DNA from: Tetrahymena elliotti 4EA
Taxonomy: Eukaryota; Ciliophora; Oligohymenophorea; Hymenostomatida; Tetrahymenidae
NCBI GenBank assembly: GCA_000231825.2
Contig: JH720293.1
Coordinates: 3,440,826-3,504,825 of the forward strand
Reading direction: 5' to 3'
Length of the DNA: 64,000 bases
Shown here piece by piece: positions 1-12,600 of the stretch (position 1 is its first letter; the number at the start of each line of letters is the position of its first letter). Below the pieces are notes generated by a model, which did no database searches, was not told where the DNA came from, and was given only the letters and a program-made list of their open reading frames with translations. Both the position numbers and the translations under genes were made by a program.

Positions 1-13
1 AATTATTGATTAA

Positions 14-85
14 GGGTTGTTGGTCTAGTGGCATGATTCTCGTTTAGGGTACGAGAGGTCCCGGGTTCGATTCTCGGACGACCCC
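14..85 (+). tRNA. tRNA-Pro (anticodon AGG)
   Basis: A complete cloverleaf can be folded. The 7-bp acceptor stem is GGGTTGT (14-20) with ACGACCC (78-84), including one G-T pair, and the discriminator is C85. The anticodon stem CTCGT/ACGAG encloses the loop TTAGGGT, which gives anticodon AGG and so decodes proline CCU. The T arm is CCGGG-TTCGATT-CTCGG (61-77), which also carries the internal B box; the A box lies in the D arm. The D arm resembles that of other eukaryotic tRNA-Pro genes. There is no intron and no encoded CCA. Confidence 0.97.
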
Positions 86-87
86 AA

Positions 88-94
88 TTTTTTT
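88..94 (+). terminator. RNA polymerase III terminator of tRNA-Pro
   Basis: A run of seven T residues starts three bases after the mature tRNA 3' end. This is the normal Pol III stop signal. Confidence 0.85.
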
Positions 95-256
95 AAATTA
101 AAAATTATTATAATAAATAGAAAGGTGATGAGTAAAATTAGTGAATTTATCATTTAATTTAATTTAATTATTTTTTTATAGATCAAATTTGACATATTTT
201 TAAAATAGTTAAGTATTTTTTAATTAATTTTTAAACATATAATTTATAATTTCAAA

Positions 257-3200
257 TCATTATTCATCTTCTATTTCTTCTTCCTCTTCCTCTTCTTCCT
301 CTATAATTATATCTTCTTTATATTTAGGTTAAAAAAAATTATAAACAGCTCATTTAAATTAGTTTTTACATTATTGCTCATTAAATTATGCAAAAAGTGC
401 TTGTAGAGAAGGACCATCAAAAGCTTCATCAAAAATTAATTCAAATTTATTATTTTCCATGATTGAATCTGGGATGAAAGTTTTTTTCGCAGATGTTGAC
501 CAGTCATTAATAGGAGGGAATCCAAAAATTGGATCTATTGCAATTCTATTTATTTTTAATAAGTTAATATATGGAAATAATCAAATTAAAACTATACCTA
601 AAAGCATTTTCTATCATTGCAGGAATTATACGAGCTAAAAGAGGTGAGGAAAGTTCAAGACATGGATTAGTATTAACTTCTATTAACCAAGTTTTAAATT
701 CTTCATCTATCATGTAATCTAATCCGAAAACCTTATATTGTAAAATTTATTTAATTTGCCAATTAAATTGTTAAAAAATAATTACTTCAAAAGTAATCTC
801 CCTTCTTTGTGGATCCATTTTAAGAAAAGTAGATTTAATACAATCTAAAGCTAATTACTTTTATTTAAAAAATAAACAATCAGAATAACATTTAAAAGAA
901 CATATTTAATTACTCTCATTCTAGGATAAACTACAGTTTAGAAATTTATTTTTTATTCTGTATGATTTTGGTCAAGATATCTTTAAAGATCGTTATAAGA
1001 AAGCTTATTTCCTGGTTCGTATTTTCCATAATCTTCACATTTTTTTTAGACAGCATCATTTGTTAAATGAATCATCTTTGTATTTTTAAAAATTTTATAC
1101 AAATTTAATTTAAATAAAAATCTTACTTTATTTGTTAAACTTTTGCAATTATATTCTTTGCAGCTAGTTCTAATATAGCCATCTTAATACCAGTATGCTT
1201 TCATTCTTCCTTTTATAACTGTGACTAAAACATAGCATCTTATATCAAATTTACGCTTTTCATATCCAAAAATTTTTAAATTTCATGAATCCAAAATTTT
1301 ATAGAAAAAATTAGCAATAATTTCCAATTATTATTTCAGAAATATTTCGCTATGGAGAATTAAATAATGATTATATTATTTAAGTTAATAGCTTTAAAAT
1401 TTAATTTGGCTGGAAATTTAAATGTTTATATTTATTTGAGGTAATTAAAATTGTTTATTGAATTGTGTTTGTAAAAATTACTAAATAATACAACTTAAAA
1501 ATCATTTACTTTATTATAGAGTAGAGGATTATCCAAATACTTCTGAACAATATAAGTCTTAGGTTTACCATTTGGGTGCAAATCCTAGTATTATTAAGAT
1601 AGTTTTAAATTGGTTACTTAAAAATTGATATGAAAAGATACATTTTTAGTTAAAAGTTAGGTGATTTAATCTATTTCGTTAAGGACTGTAATTCCTGTAC
1701 CTCTGTTAGTTATTTCACCAGGCTTAATAATCCAAATATTTCTTGGTTTTTTCATGTTGCTTCCAATTGATTGCTTAGCTTTATCAGAAGAATACTTGTA
1801 TTCTAATCTAATTTTTTCTTTTTAGTTGCATTCTTCCTCTTTTTATTTCCAATGCTCAATAAACTTTGTATATTCAGGATCGTTAATTCCATCTTTAATA
1901 TGAAAAGTTAATGGTATATTTTCAAAAGGGTTTTGCTTTATAGTTGTGTAGTAGTTTCTTAAATTGTAAAAAAGTGCTTTTTTATTTGAAAGATTCCAAT
2001 TATTTTCTAAATGATTGTGCATTTTTAATTAGTTAGGATCTTAGTAAGTATCAAATTCCTAATTATTTAAAATTTCTCTTTTATTTTTGCATTTAAAACA
2101 AGAAAAACCTTACTTTTTAGAATTATTAAAATTAATCAGTTAATGTCTGAGAAAAGAAATATCTTAAATCATAATCTTTGCTTGGTTAAATTTCCATAAT
2201 CTTTTTAAAATCATTTGGATGGAATAGACGTTTAGCATTCACATTATATGTAGCTTGGATTTTTAATTAGTTTTATGGAGCTGTTCCTCTAGTGCTTGGT
2301 GTTAATGAACGGGCTTCCTATATAAAAAATAATTGCTAGAAAATGAATATTTAGTAAAATTAAATGCTTTACTTTATTCTATTGGGAAGAGTTTGCTGTT
2401 CCTGGGTTAGGAGATCCCTTTTTTAGTTCTGTTTTCAAGCTTGAAAGAGAGTTATTTAAAGAGTTCGATTTCTTCACAGTGGGACGAGCAGTCAAGGATC
2501 TTAACTTTTCTGTCTCTGAATCACTCGAATCAATTGCATTTGTTAAATCCCCTTGTAACTAACTTTAGGAATCTAAATCTTTGTTTATTGAAGAATTCAA
2601 TTTTTGGTCTTAGAGTGGTGAATTTTCTATTTGTTAAAAAAAATCATAAATTTTTAGTTATTATTTATTTAACATTATTCACAAAATTTAATCAAGAAAA
2701 GAAAGAAATAAACTTACCAAAATTAGTGGAAATATCGTTATTATTATTTGTGTCTGCAAATGAGTCATTGGTTTTGCTATTTATCTTTTATTCAGAGCCA
2801 ATACTTAAAGTATCCGTTGTTATTCTTGTTCCAGCGAAAGGCTTGAGGTTGTTAAGGAACTCATTAAATCTTAACTGTGTCCAAACGATATGACATTAAT
2901 CTATTTTATCTTTATTTGTTTCTAATTAAAGCCACCACCTTTATTTGACACTAGATTTAATTAAGTAAGAGTTATTGCCTTTACCTACATACATCTTGAA
3001 GCATGGTTTTTATATTGGTAGGACATCTATATTATTAGAGAAATTAACTGCTCTTATAAAGTCTTAATATTAGTTGATTCTCTATACTTCCTTTGGAAGG
3101 TTATCATATTTTCCTACCAATTAGCCATTCTTCATTTAGCCTTAGTTTAATGGTAAACCATTATTTTAGCCACCCTAAGGACCAATCAATGTGTTTCTTT

Positions 3201-6200
3201 TCTTTTTCTTTTTCTATTTTTTTTTATTGGAGGCATTAAGGTCATTATTATTTTAAATAGCTTATTCTGATGGCTTATAATCTTTTTCTTTTGTTGTCTT
3301 AACATTCAAAGGAGCTTTTGAGATGCTATCATTTAAAATATTATCTAATTCACCATTTTATTTATTCTAGTTATTACCTGCATTCAGATTTAATTTTTAT
3401 TAATAAGTTTTCTTTCTCATCTACGGGGTTTTTTCAAAAGATGACTGGTCATTCATAATTATTGCTCCTTTAATATTACTGCTAGCTCTTTCATTCTAAT
3501 TGTGCTGATTTTCTTTAGGATTAACCTTGAAAAATTCTGTTCCTTTATTATTTTATTTGGTTTAATTAGAAAGATTTGAAGATCCTTTATAATCTTCATC
3601 ATCACCTTAATAATCTTCTTCTTAATTTATGTTAGCACCCTAAGCTTCTTCTTTTGAATACTTCTTAGCACTATCTTTTATGCTTTATTAGGGAGTTTGC
3701 TATAAATCAATATTAGATGAACGAATGCTTGCTGTTTCAGCATTTTGATTTTCAGACTATTCCCCATCTAACTATTTTTTTTACATTTTAATTGGCTTCA
3801 AACTTGTGTTTGCCTGTACAGCTCCTGTTATTGGTTTCTTTACAATTGCTGCTTGTCCACTGTGAGAATACTTTTTCTAAGTAAGTGGATTTAGTTGAGG
3901 ATGATCACTTTCTCTATCAGAATCCTCAAATCTATTTAAGTTTACTTTTGATTTTTCTTTCTTTTGAATTGTGACAATATTTCTAGAAGCATTATTTCCT
4001 AATGCCGTATTAATTTTTTAAGTTTAAAGTTTTTCATAGCGATTATTTTGCTATTGATCATTCTCATTACCACTACCTTCTATCGTATTATGGTGCTTAA
4101 TTTTTTCAAGACGCTTATTTGCCTCCTTCTTTAAAAGCATGGGAGTACTAGATGATCTATTAATATCATTACCATTTGAATCTTCTAAACCAATTTAATA
4201 ATTTTCAATAAATTTATTTTCTCTGCCCTCTCCTTACCCAGCAGTTGAAGGATAGTTCTAACGATTTTATTCAATTTATGAAGATATAAAGTTATGATTT
4301 TCATTTGTGCCCTTAGAATTTACTATTTCTAAATATATATTATCTCCATTATCTTTAGCACTATTTAAGTGGAAATCTTTAGATAACTTTTAATTAGGAT
4401 TAGCTCTTTTAACTTTATAAGAAGGGTAATAATGAGGATTTTCTTAAGGAGTGATTCCTTTTATATCCATATCTAGTTGATTCAAAGAGCTTCCAACAGC
4501 TAGTATGCCATTACTCTCCTATACAGCTTTACTAAAATTAATTTTTGTATAATTGAATTTTCTTTTAATTTTTTAAAAACAAATACTTGAATTAATTATA
4601 GTAGCTTCCTTATTGCTAACCTTGTTTCACAATTTTAAATGTATTATTCCCTAGTACTCCAACATGACTTAACCCTGTGAACTAATCCATTCCTTTATCA
4701 AATAAAAATGAAGAAAATTAATGAAATTATCTAAGTCAAAAATAAATAATACTACTAGAAATAGAATCAAGAGCGACCATATTTTTTCTTACTTCTTTAT
4801 CTAAAATTTTTACTTTTTATAGTTTATAATTACTTGTATTTTAACTGCTTTGTGCACTTGAGCCCTTTGTAATAGGTGGAAACTTTGTTTCTAGATAAAT
4901 ATTCTATGTAAAAATTCAATATAAAATAACAAATTTACATTATTTGAATTTTGGCGATTTATCTAATCCTGAGCAGTTACCAGATTAATCAATCCCTTAG
5001 CCACCTGACTCTTCCATTTCTATATGATTCATACTCTTTTTTTGAGGGTTTGAACTGATTCCTATGTTCTAACCAGATAAGTTATTTTATTGTATTTAAC
5101 CCTAAAAAGTGTTTTATCCATTTAGGTACTTTTATAATAAAAATTAGTAAAATTATTAAAGTTTTCTAACCATTTTATTGATAAAAATAATTTTCTACAT
5201 GCATTGAGATTTGTCTTTAGCCTGAAGGTGAGTGAACATCTTCTGCTTCGTTTGTTTTTTCTTTTTAAGAAAAGATTATGAATCAAATATTATGGTAAAA
5301 AGATAAATTCTATTTGTTGTTTTAAAGATTTAATTTTTCATTTTTGGCAAATTTTCAAAGTCATTATTGGCTTATTTTTCTTTTTGTTTTGATGATTGAA
5401 AATTGAATTTTTGAAGATCCTGTTAGTTAGTTAGTTCGTTTGAAGATTTTGATTGAAAATACTTTGATTAGAAATAAATTAGATTTATAAAATAAAATTT
5501 GAATACCTATACTTGCGTTTGTTACTTGCTATTACTATTATTGAATATTTCCTATTGACTGTGTTTTTTTTTACTACCCATTTTGTAAAGGCTTTTAATT
5601 TTGAACAAATCTTCTTGTAGGTGAATTCATTTATCCTTTTTAAGAATTACTATTTAGAAAATAAATTTTAGATTTCTCAGTATTTAATATATTTACTAAG
5701 ATAATAACATGTTATTTTGGAGCTAACTATTCAGTTATTATTGTTACTAATGATTTAGGATTTGTTATTACAGTTGTTATGTTTATGAAGGATTTTGTTA
5801 ATATGGCACAATTCTAGTTACAGTAAGTATAACATTTTAAGTGCCATTTGGTCCTTAGCCGTTGGTTGTTTGATTTGAAATCCCACTATTTTAAGATAAG
5901 CCCATATAAGAAGGTATATTAGTCTATGTACCTCCTGCACTGTAGTATGAAGAAGCATTTCCAATCTTAATTTACTCAACTCCTAAGTTATTCATCAAGT
6001 TTCCCAAGTTCTAATACAAACGAGAACTATTTTCCTTTTCGTTGGGCCTTCGATTATTGCCTAAGTCAATATCATCTAAGTTTCTAGGAGCCCCTTATTG
6101 CTTTGTAATCTTGCTAATTTATGTTAATGAAAATCATTAGAAATTTATTGAGATATCTCTATTTAATGATTAAAAAAATAGTAGTCAAAGAATCTTGAAT

Positions 6201-6295
6201 AAGACTAAATCAAGCCTTTTTTGCTATTTAACTTGATAGAAAAGAAAAAAAATGAAAAACCTTTTGCGAGCATATAGGTTAGATTCATTATTCAT
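257..6295 (-). CDS. Tubulin tyrosine ligase-like (TTLL) protein with long disordered N-terminus
   Basis: An ATP-grasp-type amino-acid ligase predicted to modify tubulin tails by glutamylation, glycylation or tyrosination; the class cannot be assigned by eye. Two diagnostic TTL-domain blocks are readable. NIWIIKPGEITNRGTGI lies near 1690-1750. Near 600-740 comes a block with FGLDYMIDEEFK followed by WLIEVNTNPCLELSSPLL, ending in IIPAMI. The C-terminus is a run of eight Glu followed by IEDEQ and TGA at 257-259. The chosen start is ATG at 6293-6295 (MNNESNLYARK), joined across a short intron to SKITKQQGAPRN; the splice is inferred. Roughly 2450-6100 encodes a very long Gln/Asn/Ser/Lys-rich segment with no recognisable domain, interrupted by introns. 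Exon limits around 4900-5600 are uncertain, and a split into two genes cannot be fully excluded, although no internal stop plus start was found. TAA and TAG are frequent Gln codons. Confidence 0.85.
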
Positions 6296-7251
6296 TTATT
6301 ATTATAAGATAAAACAAATAAAAGTGAGGTGTATTTGATTTGTAGCTTTTACCCTATTTTAATATTGTTTTAGTAGTTATTTGTTTGATTCTTCTTTCTT
6401 TAGTATTTAATATTTTAAAGAAATTTGTTAATTAACAAACTATAATGTTTATAAAAGCTAAATGCAAAAATTCAACAGAGAGTGTGTCATGCATACAAAT
6501 AATACAATTTGTAAATTTTAATATTACAAATTAAATCAATTGGACTCATACTTCTTTCTTTCTTTACATCAAACAGATATATATTACTTTTTAAATTTCT
6601 ATGCATGTTGTTTTCTTTTAACTAATAAATTTAATATTTTAGATGATCTAAAATCAATCATGATTCTCTTTTAGTATTGTTTTTATTCAATCAAACTCAA
6701 AAAAAATCTAAAAACTATCTTCAATAACTATTTATGAAATTATATGACCATGCAATTATTATAATAATTCATTTTATAAATTTTGAATAACTATCTGTTA
6801 CTCTCACAATATTTCATAAATATTTATTATAAATCTTAATAATAAAAAATATTACCATTTTTCGAATTGATTTCATATTAAATTAGGAAATTCTAATTAA
6901 ATCTAACAAATAATACAAAAATAAATTGATTTTTGGTTTAAATTATTTCACATAAAATCGATTTTTTTTAAAACTTGTTTGTTTGCATAATTTTAAATGA
7001 GAATTTACACTAAAAAAATAAGCAACTTAAGAAATGCAATTTAAATGAATAAAATAGATGGTCAAAATATTTTTTTTCATAAATATAATAATATTAAAGT
7101 AGATGATGGTTATTAGATTAAATTTATTGATTGGATTTATTGAATTATTTTTTGTTTTATTAGAATTGTTATTATTATTATTTTTATTATAAAGAGGGTC
7201 TAAGAATATATGTGAGAAGAGCTTTTGCCAACTTTTATAAACAGTTCCTTT
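6296..7251. other. Intergenic, 0.95 kb
   Basis: A+T-rich spacer upstream of the TTLL gene and downstream of the AIF-like gene, both on the minus strand. It contains only homopolymer and simple A/T tracts; no coding or RNA signal was recognised. Confidence 0.6.
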
Positions 7252-9615
7252 TCACTTGGTCATCTGAGGTCTTTTTCTCATATTATCCATAAACTTACTG
7301 TTCAATTTTTTAGCAGAAAGACTGAAGATTTTACTTTCTAAGTCTTTGATATTTATTTCAAACTTTCCTCTGGGAATAATATCTTAGAAAAGTGCTTCTC
7401 TTACTATGGTTAAATCACGATATCTAGAGGGTGTGGCAGCTCCAACAAGTTGGTCATCTCTGAAATAGTATACCATGTAATTGTTTGATTGTTACTCTCC
7501 AACAATTTCAGTTCTATTACTTACTTCAGGGAAACCTAATTAATTTAATAAAAATCAGCAATTAATAAGATAAAATACTAATATTTAAATTATTTAATAA
7601 TTTTAGTGTAATTAAAATTACCTATCTTATTGAGTTAAGCATTTCCTACTTTAATCTTATCAAAAGGAATAGTTCTTAAAGCTAATCTTTTTTCAATTAA
7701 GTTCAAGGCTGTAGTGTGGGCTTGTAATAAGACATCTCCTGAGTTTCTATAGGACAAGCGAGAAGCAATGAAAGGAGCTATGATGGAAGCAGTGGGACCT
7801 ACAGTCCACATATTTTGGCTGACAGTTCTTTAGTAAGAATCAGTGTAAAGAGCACCATCACTGCAAAGTCTCATACTAGATTCCAAAGGATCAATGTTAG
7901 GGAATTCTTCTCTCATCAAAAAGAGGGCATCGCATTTTAGCTTATCCTTTGATAATTCTACTTGTTCTACTACTTTAGTTCCTTCTATTGCTATTTTATT
8001 ATAAAATTAATTAAGTTCAGTGAGTACTTTTAATTTATTGAAATTAAGTAAAGTCTAATATGCATTTGACTCAATATTTAATTAAAGCTTATATTTTTCG
8101 AGTTACACTTTTCAAGTAAATTTTTTTTTTAATTACAAAAATCCTTTAAATTTTTTATTAAAAATTAAATTGTTTATTCATTCATATCTTCGTATCTTCT
8201 TAATTTTTTAAAGAATTAGCATATTATTATTTAACTTGTCTGTTTGATTTTGCATTTAAAATAAATAATTTATTTACATTTTAATTATTGAGATTTGATA
8301 ACTTTAACTCCATTGTTCTTGAGCTCTGAAAGTAAAGTTGCTGAAACGTCATCACCTAAATTTTCTTTGGTAAGTAGATTGCTTGTTTCAGTGACTAAAG
8401 TGATGTTTGCTTTTGTGTTTTTCTTTAAATTGCAAGCTAAACGAATGCTATTAGCAGTATCACCGACTATCACAATGTTCTTGAAATTTGCACTATCCTT
8501 TTTGATCTACTTGAATTCAGTTAAGGTACATGGTTAGTAAATACCTTGTAAACCAAGTCCACTAACACCATGGAAACGAGGACGTATTCCTAAAGCATAA
8601 ACTAATTTTTAATAGGGGACAGGATCTTCTTTACCCTAAACAGTTTTGATGACTTGTTCATCAATGTTGATATATTTAACTTTTTCTTTATTTTTGGCTA
8701 ATTTAACTTAGAATTATTCATAAAATTCCTTTTCCCTAATTGGAGGTCTATTAATATTTTCTAAGTCTTCAAATAATAGATTAAGATCATAAGGACCATC
8801 GATATCTTCACCAAACATAAGAGTGATAAGACCTCTGTATTTGGCTTGACGAAGAGTTCTAATTATGTTGATGCTTTCAATACCACTACCTAAAATAACC
8901 AAGTTAGTGAAGTCTGGAACCCAACCTCTCATGTTAACTGTATCGAAGAAAGGCTTATCATTATTATAACGAACAGATATAAGTTAATCATCACTGACAG
9001 TAACCTTTAAAACCTTGAGTTGTTCTAAATTAGGAGAATATTCAGTGATACCTTTTGATATAAAATAGAAGTATAAATATAATCTACCAAAATTAATTTT
9101 CATTCTAACCCAGGATTCATTTTAAATTTTTGGATACTTAATATTAAGTTAAAATATTTATTGAATAATGATTAATTACCATCCTTGATAGAGAAGATAG
9201 CACCATTGACTATATCATAAATTTTATCACCAATGAGCAAAGTAGAATCAAGAAGTGTTTTATTATCTACTGGTGAAACAGCATCACAAGCATAATATTA
9301 ACCACCTATTTTAGCTAGAAGAATTTTCTTATCTCCTACTGTAAATAATTTCAATTCACCATCTTAAAGATCACTTTTGTGACAAAGTTAAATAGCTCCT
9401 GTGGAGTCAATTTTAGGAGTTACTGAGCTTTTTCCATTTGAACTAACATCATCAGCAGCTTCTTATTAAACTTAAGGCTCTTGAGCCATGTATCTTTGAG
9501 ATGCCTATTGAGAAAACATAAAGATAGGTAAAGCTGCAATAGCAATACGTTTTTAATTTCTATGCAAGGCTCTAAATAATCCTTTACCAAAGGCTTGTGC
9601 AGTTCTATAAAACAT
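7252..9615 (-). CDS. AIF/AIFM3-like flavoprotein with degenerate Rieske and Rossmann motifs
   Basis: The architecture resembles AIFM3 (AIF-like): an N-terminal Rieske-like domain followed by a pyridine nucleotide-disulphide oxidoreductase fold. The start ATG at 9613-9615 opens with a basic leader (MFYRTAQAFGKGLFRALH) and a hydrophobic stretch, IAIAALPIFMFS, suggesting mitochondrial import or a membrane anchor. Residues about 75-145 keep the Rieske strand pattern (LCHKSDLQDGELKLFTVGDK, LLIGDKIYDIVNGAIFSI), but the two Cys-x-His cluster motifs are absent. The first nucleotide-binding motif reads LVILGSGIESINIIRTLR and the second IVIVGDTANSIRLACNLK; both deviate from GxGxxG/A. The C-terminal part keeps the family's TVGPTASIIAPFIASR block and ends LNSKFMDNMRKRPQMTK before TGA at 7252-7254. 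Introns lie near 9070-9180, 8040-8270 and 7540-7620. It may be a structural or substrate-altered relative rather than a working reductase. Confidence 0.85.
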
Positions 9616-12600
9616 GATGCAAGTATTTTTTGTTAAGTCTAGTTTTTAAATTTATCAGGAATTAAGATACTTGAAAAAGATCTATAATGAATGAAAATAT
9701 GAACTAAATTGCTCTCTAAACAATTTATTTACTATTAATTGACTGCAAGAAAGAAATTTAATAGTGAGTAGTAATAAATGAATGCTGTCTGACTTATAAA
9801 TGGGGCAGGTATTGTAAAAGTATGAAATAAAAAAAGTAAAGAATATTAAGTTAATATACCTCTTCTTTTTGTTTGATTCGGATGATTCTTTTTTATTTAA
9901 TATTTATTTATTTACAAGAATAAAGGAGAGTTCTATTAATTTATTTTTAAAAAAACTATATTATGAATTCATAAAAGTTGTAATTAGATACATATACATT
10001 TCACTTAAATCTTCTTTATCAAAAAAGAATGAAAAGATATTCTTAAAAGCTTAATATAAATTGTCATTATTAATAAAAACCCAATCCAGTTCTGGATTAT
10101 TCTGGTCATAAACGTTATACACACTCTTTTACTATTTTTATTAAATTTATTTTCTTTTTTGCTATGTGAAGCCATCTTTTGTCAATATTTCATAACATTT
10201 TACATAAAATTACTACTTTGAACAATTTAAAAGTAAGTATACATCCTTTTCATTCTATAAAAACATACATTTTATTTCAACAAGTTGCCTATCTTCTACT
10301 TACAATTTTATACCTTTGTTTTCTTTTTTAAGAGTCTTGAATTATTTTTATCAATTTACTTTTTTTTATTAAATTTCCTAAAATATTCTTTTAATTTTCT
10401 TTTTGACAAATAAATTCAAAATATAATTACATATACCTTTATTTTATTAATTTACCAATGACCAAATCATTTAATCTATTTCTTAATCTTATTCAATTAA
10501 TCAAATTATATAAAAATAAGAAATTTCATTGTTTTTTCTCCTGTAATAAATATTTTAAAAATCAAGTAAATCTTAAGAATTAAATAAAATAATAATTTAA
10601 AAAATAAAAGAATATAGATATTTCAAGGAGTATATTTTATTTAAAATAAATAGCCCTAATTTTTTGTAAATTATTGTTAAATATTTAGTAAAACTAATAA
10701 AAAAATTTAGAATACATTTGATAATTCAGATTTTTAAATATTACTAATTTAATATTTTTTTATTCTTAAATTATCTGCTCTAAAATAAAGATATAGATTT
10801 ATTGAAGAAAACAAATATGAATATTTGAAACTTTAGTATTTACCATTTTAAATTAAAAACTTGGTTTGAAAAAAATTTTTTTTTTATCAATAAATGAAAA
10901 TAGAAATTTAGAAAAATAATAAAATAATAATAATACATTTAATAAACGCTCAGAGAATTTTGAGGTTAATGAATTCAAAAATAATGAAATTTTATCTCAT
11001 AAAAGTAAATCAACTTAAAATATTTTAAGCTCTTCATTTTTGATTTAAAAAATTTTCAGAAAAATCTTGATATTTTGTGTAATAAAATGTATAAATCCCT
11101 ACTATAATATCTTGAATTAACTCAAGGAATTTTAAGAAACATACTTTTAATTAAGTTTTTAAAAATGTAATCACATATAATAAATATATGTTTATTGAAA
11201 TGATTGAATGATTACTAGAACTTTTTAATTTAATAGCAATAAAAGAAAAAATGCTTATTAATTATATTTTTAGTGTTAATTTTTTATCCATTAAAATTAA
11301 ATTCATAAGGTATTTAAATACTTAAAAATTAAAATTGGAATTTAATCTAACTATTTAATGTTTTGGGAAAGATAACTAGCTTTAATAAGCTCAGATTCAA
11401 ATATTTCTAAGATTAGTTTTACTTTTCTAATCTCTTTTGCATTAAATATGAAGGAAATAATATTTTTAAAATCTTAATTTTTTGAGAATAAGTGTAGTTT
11501 AAAATTATTTTTCTCATTAAATTTCCTGTTTTATCAAATTGAAAACAATAAAATAAAACGAAATAAAATTTTCTCACTCATTGGTGTTACAAATAAGAAT
11601 ATTAATAAAATTGAATGAATTTTAATCATATTAAAAATAAGAATAAATTAAATTAATTTACAATATTTTTAAGAAGTTTTAGTGGTTAAAAGTGTAAATT
11701 ATGATCAAATATGATAGAACATAGAAGTTATATTTATCTTTTATCTAATTAATTTTAATTAATAAATTTTTCATAGCCATCAAAAATTCTAAATTAATTT
11801 TGATTATTCAATGAATTATTTTTAGCTTTAACAAAGATCTGATTTCATATTTTTCAAAGAAATATTTGGGAAACAATGTATTAAATTTATTTAATATTTT
11901 ATATAGATCCTTTTTTTAACTTTAGATTCAGTAGAATTAAAATATAATAACAAATTACGTGAGAAATAATATGTTATACCATTTTTATATTCAACATTTA
12001 AGCAATAATTATTTATTTTAATAGGTTTTATAATATTAAAAAATCATAAGTTGCTCTACAAACATGATTTATTTTGTATCTGCTAAGAAGGAATCTTGAA
12101 TAATTCTTTTAGATTAGTAGTTCTCCTGCTTTTCAAATACTTAAATAGTGAGTGCAAATTTAATAGATTATAATTTGGTGGGTGCTATCAAATTATTTAC
12201 CTATTTTAATTATCGCCCAATATTTAATTAAAATATTACACCTTTAAAATTTATTTAAAAGGAATTGGAAATAGTTCGAAATACAATTTATACTTTTGAT
12301 GATAAATTAATAAATTTTTCAAAGAATTTCATTTATCATAGGTATTTTTGAAACTGATATTATCTCGAAATTAGTATTTATAATTATTCTTTTATATTTT
12401 GTGGATTGTTCATAATTATTATTGAATTAATGCGAATATAGATTTTATGGGAAATATAGAGACATCTAAATATAGTACTTCAATATCAATCGTAGAACTC
12501 CCTAATTACAACTTGAAAATGGAAATAAGTTTTTTATGGTTTTTGTGTTCGAAATTTGAAATAAATCAAAAAAGCCGAAATAATACTCCACTTTTTATTA

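Noticed and set aside
2441..2893. 150-codon plus-strand ORF
   Set aside because: It lies antisense inside the TTLL gene; the minus strand carries the coding signal, and the plus frame is a shadow.
8295..8537. 80-codon plus-strand ORF
   Set aside because: Antisense to the second nucleotide-binding domain of the AIF-like gene.
9869..10054. 61-codon ORF upstream of the AIF-like gene
   Set aside because: Monotonous A/T-driven composition with no upstream or downstream coding context.
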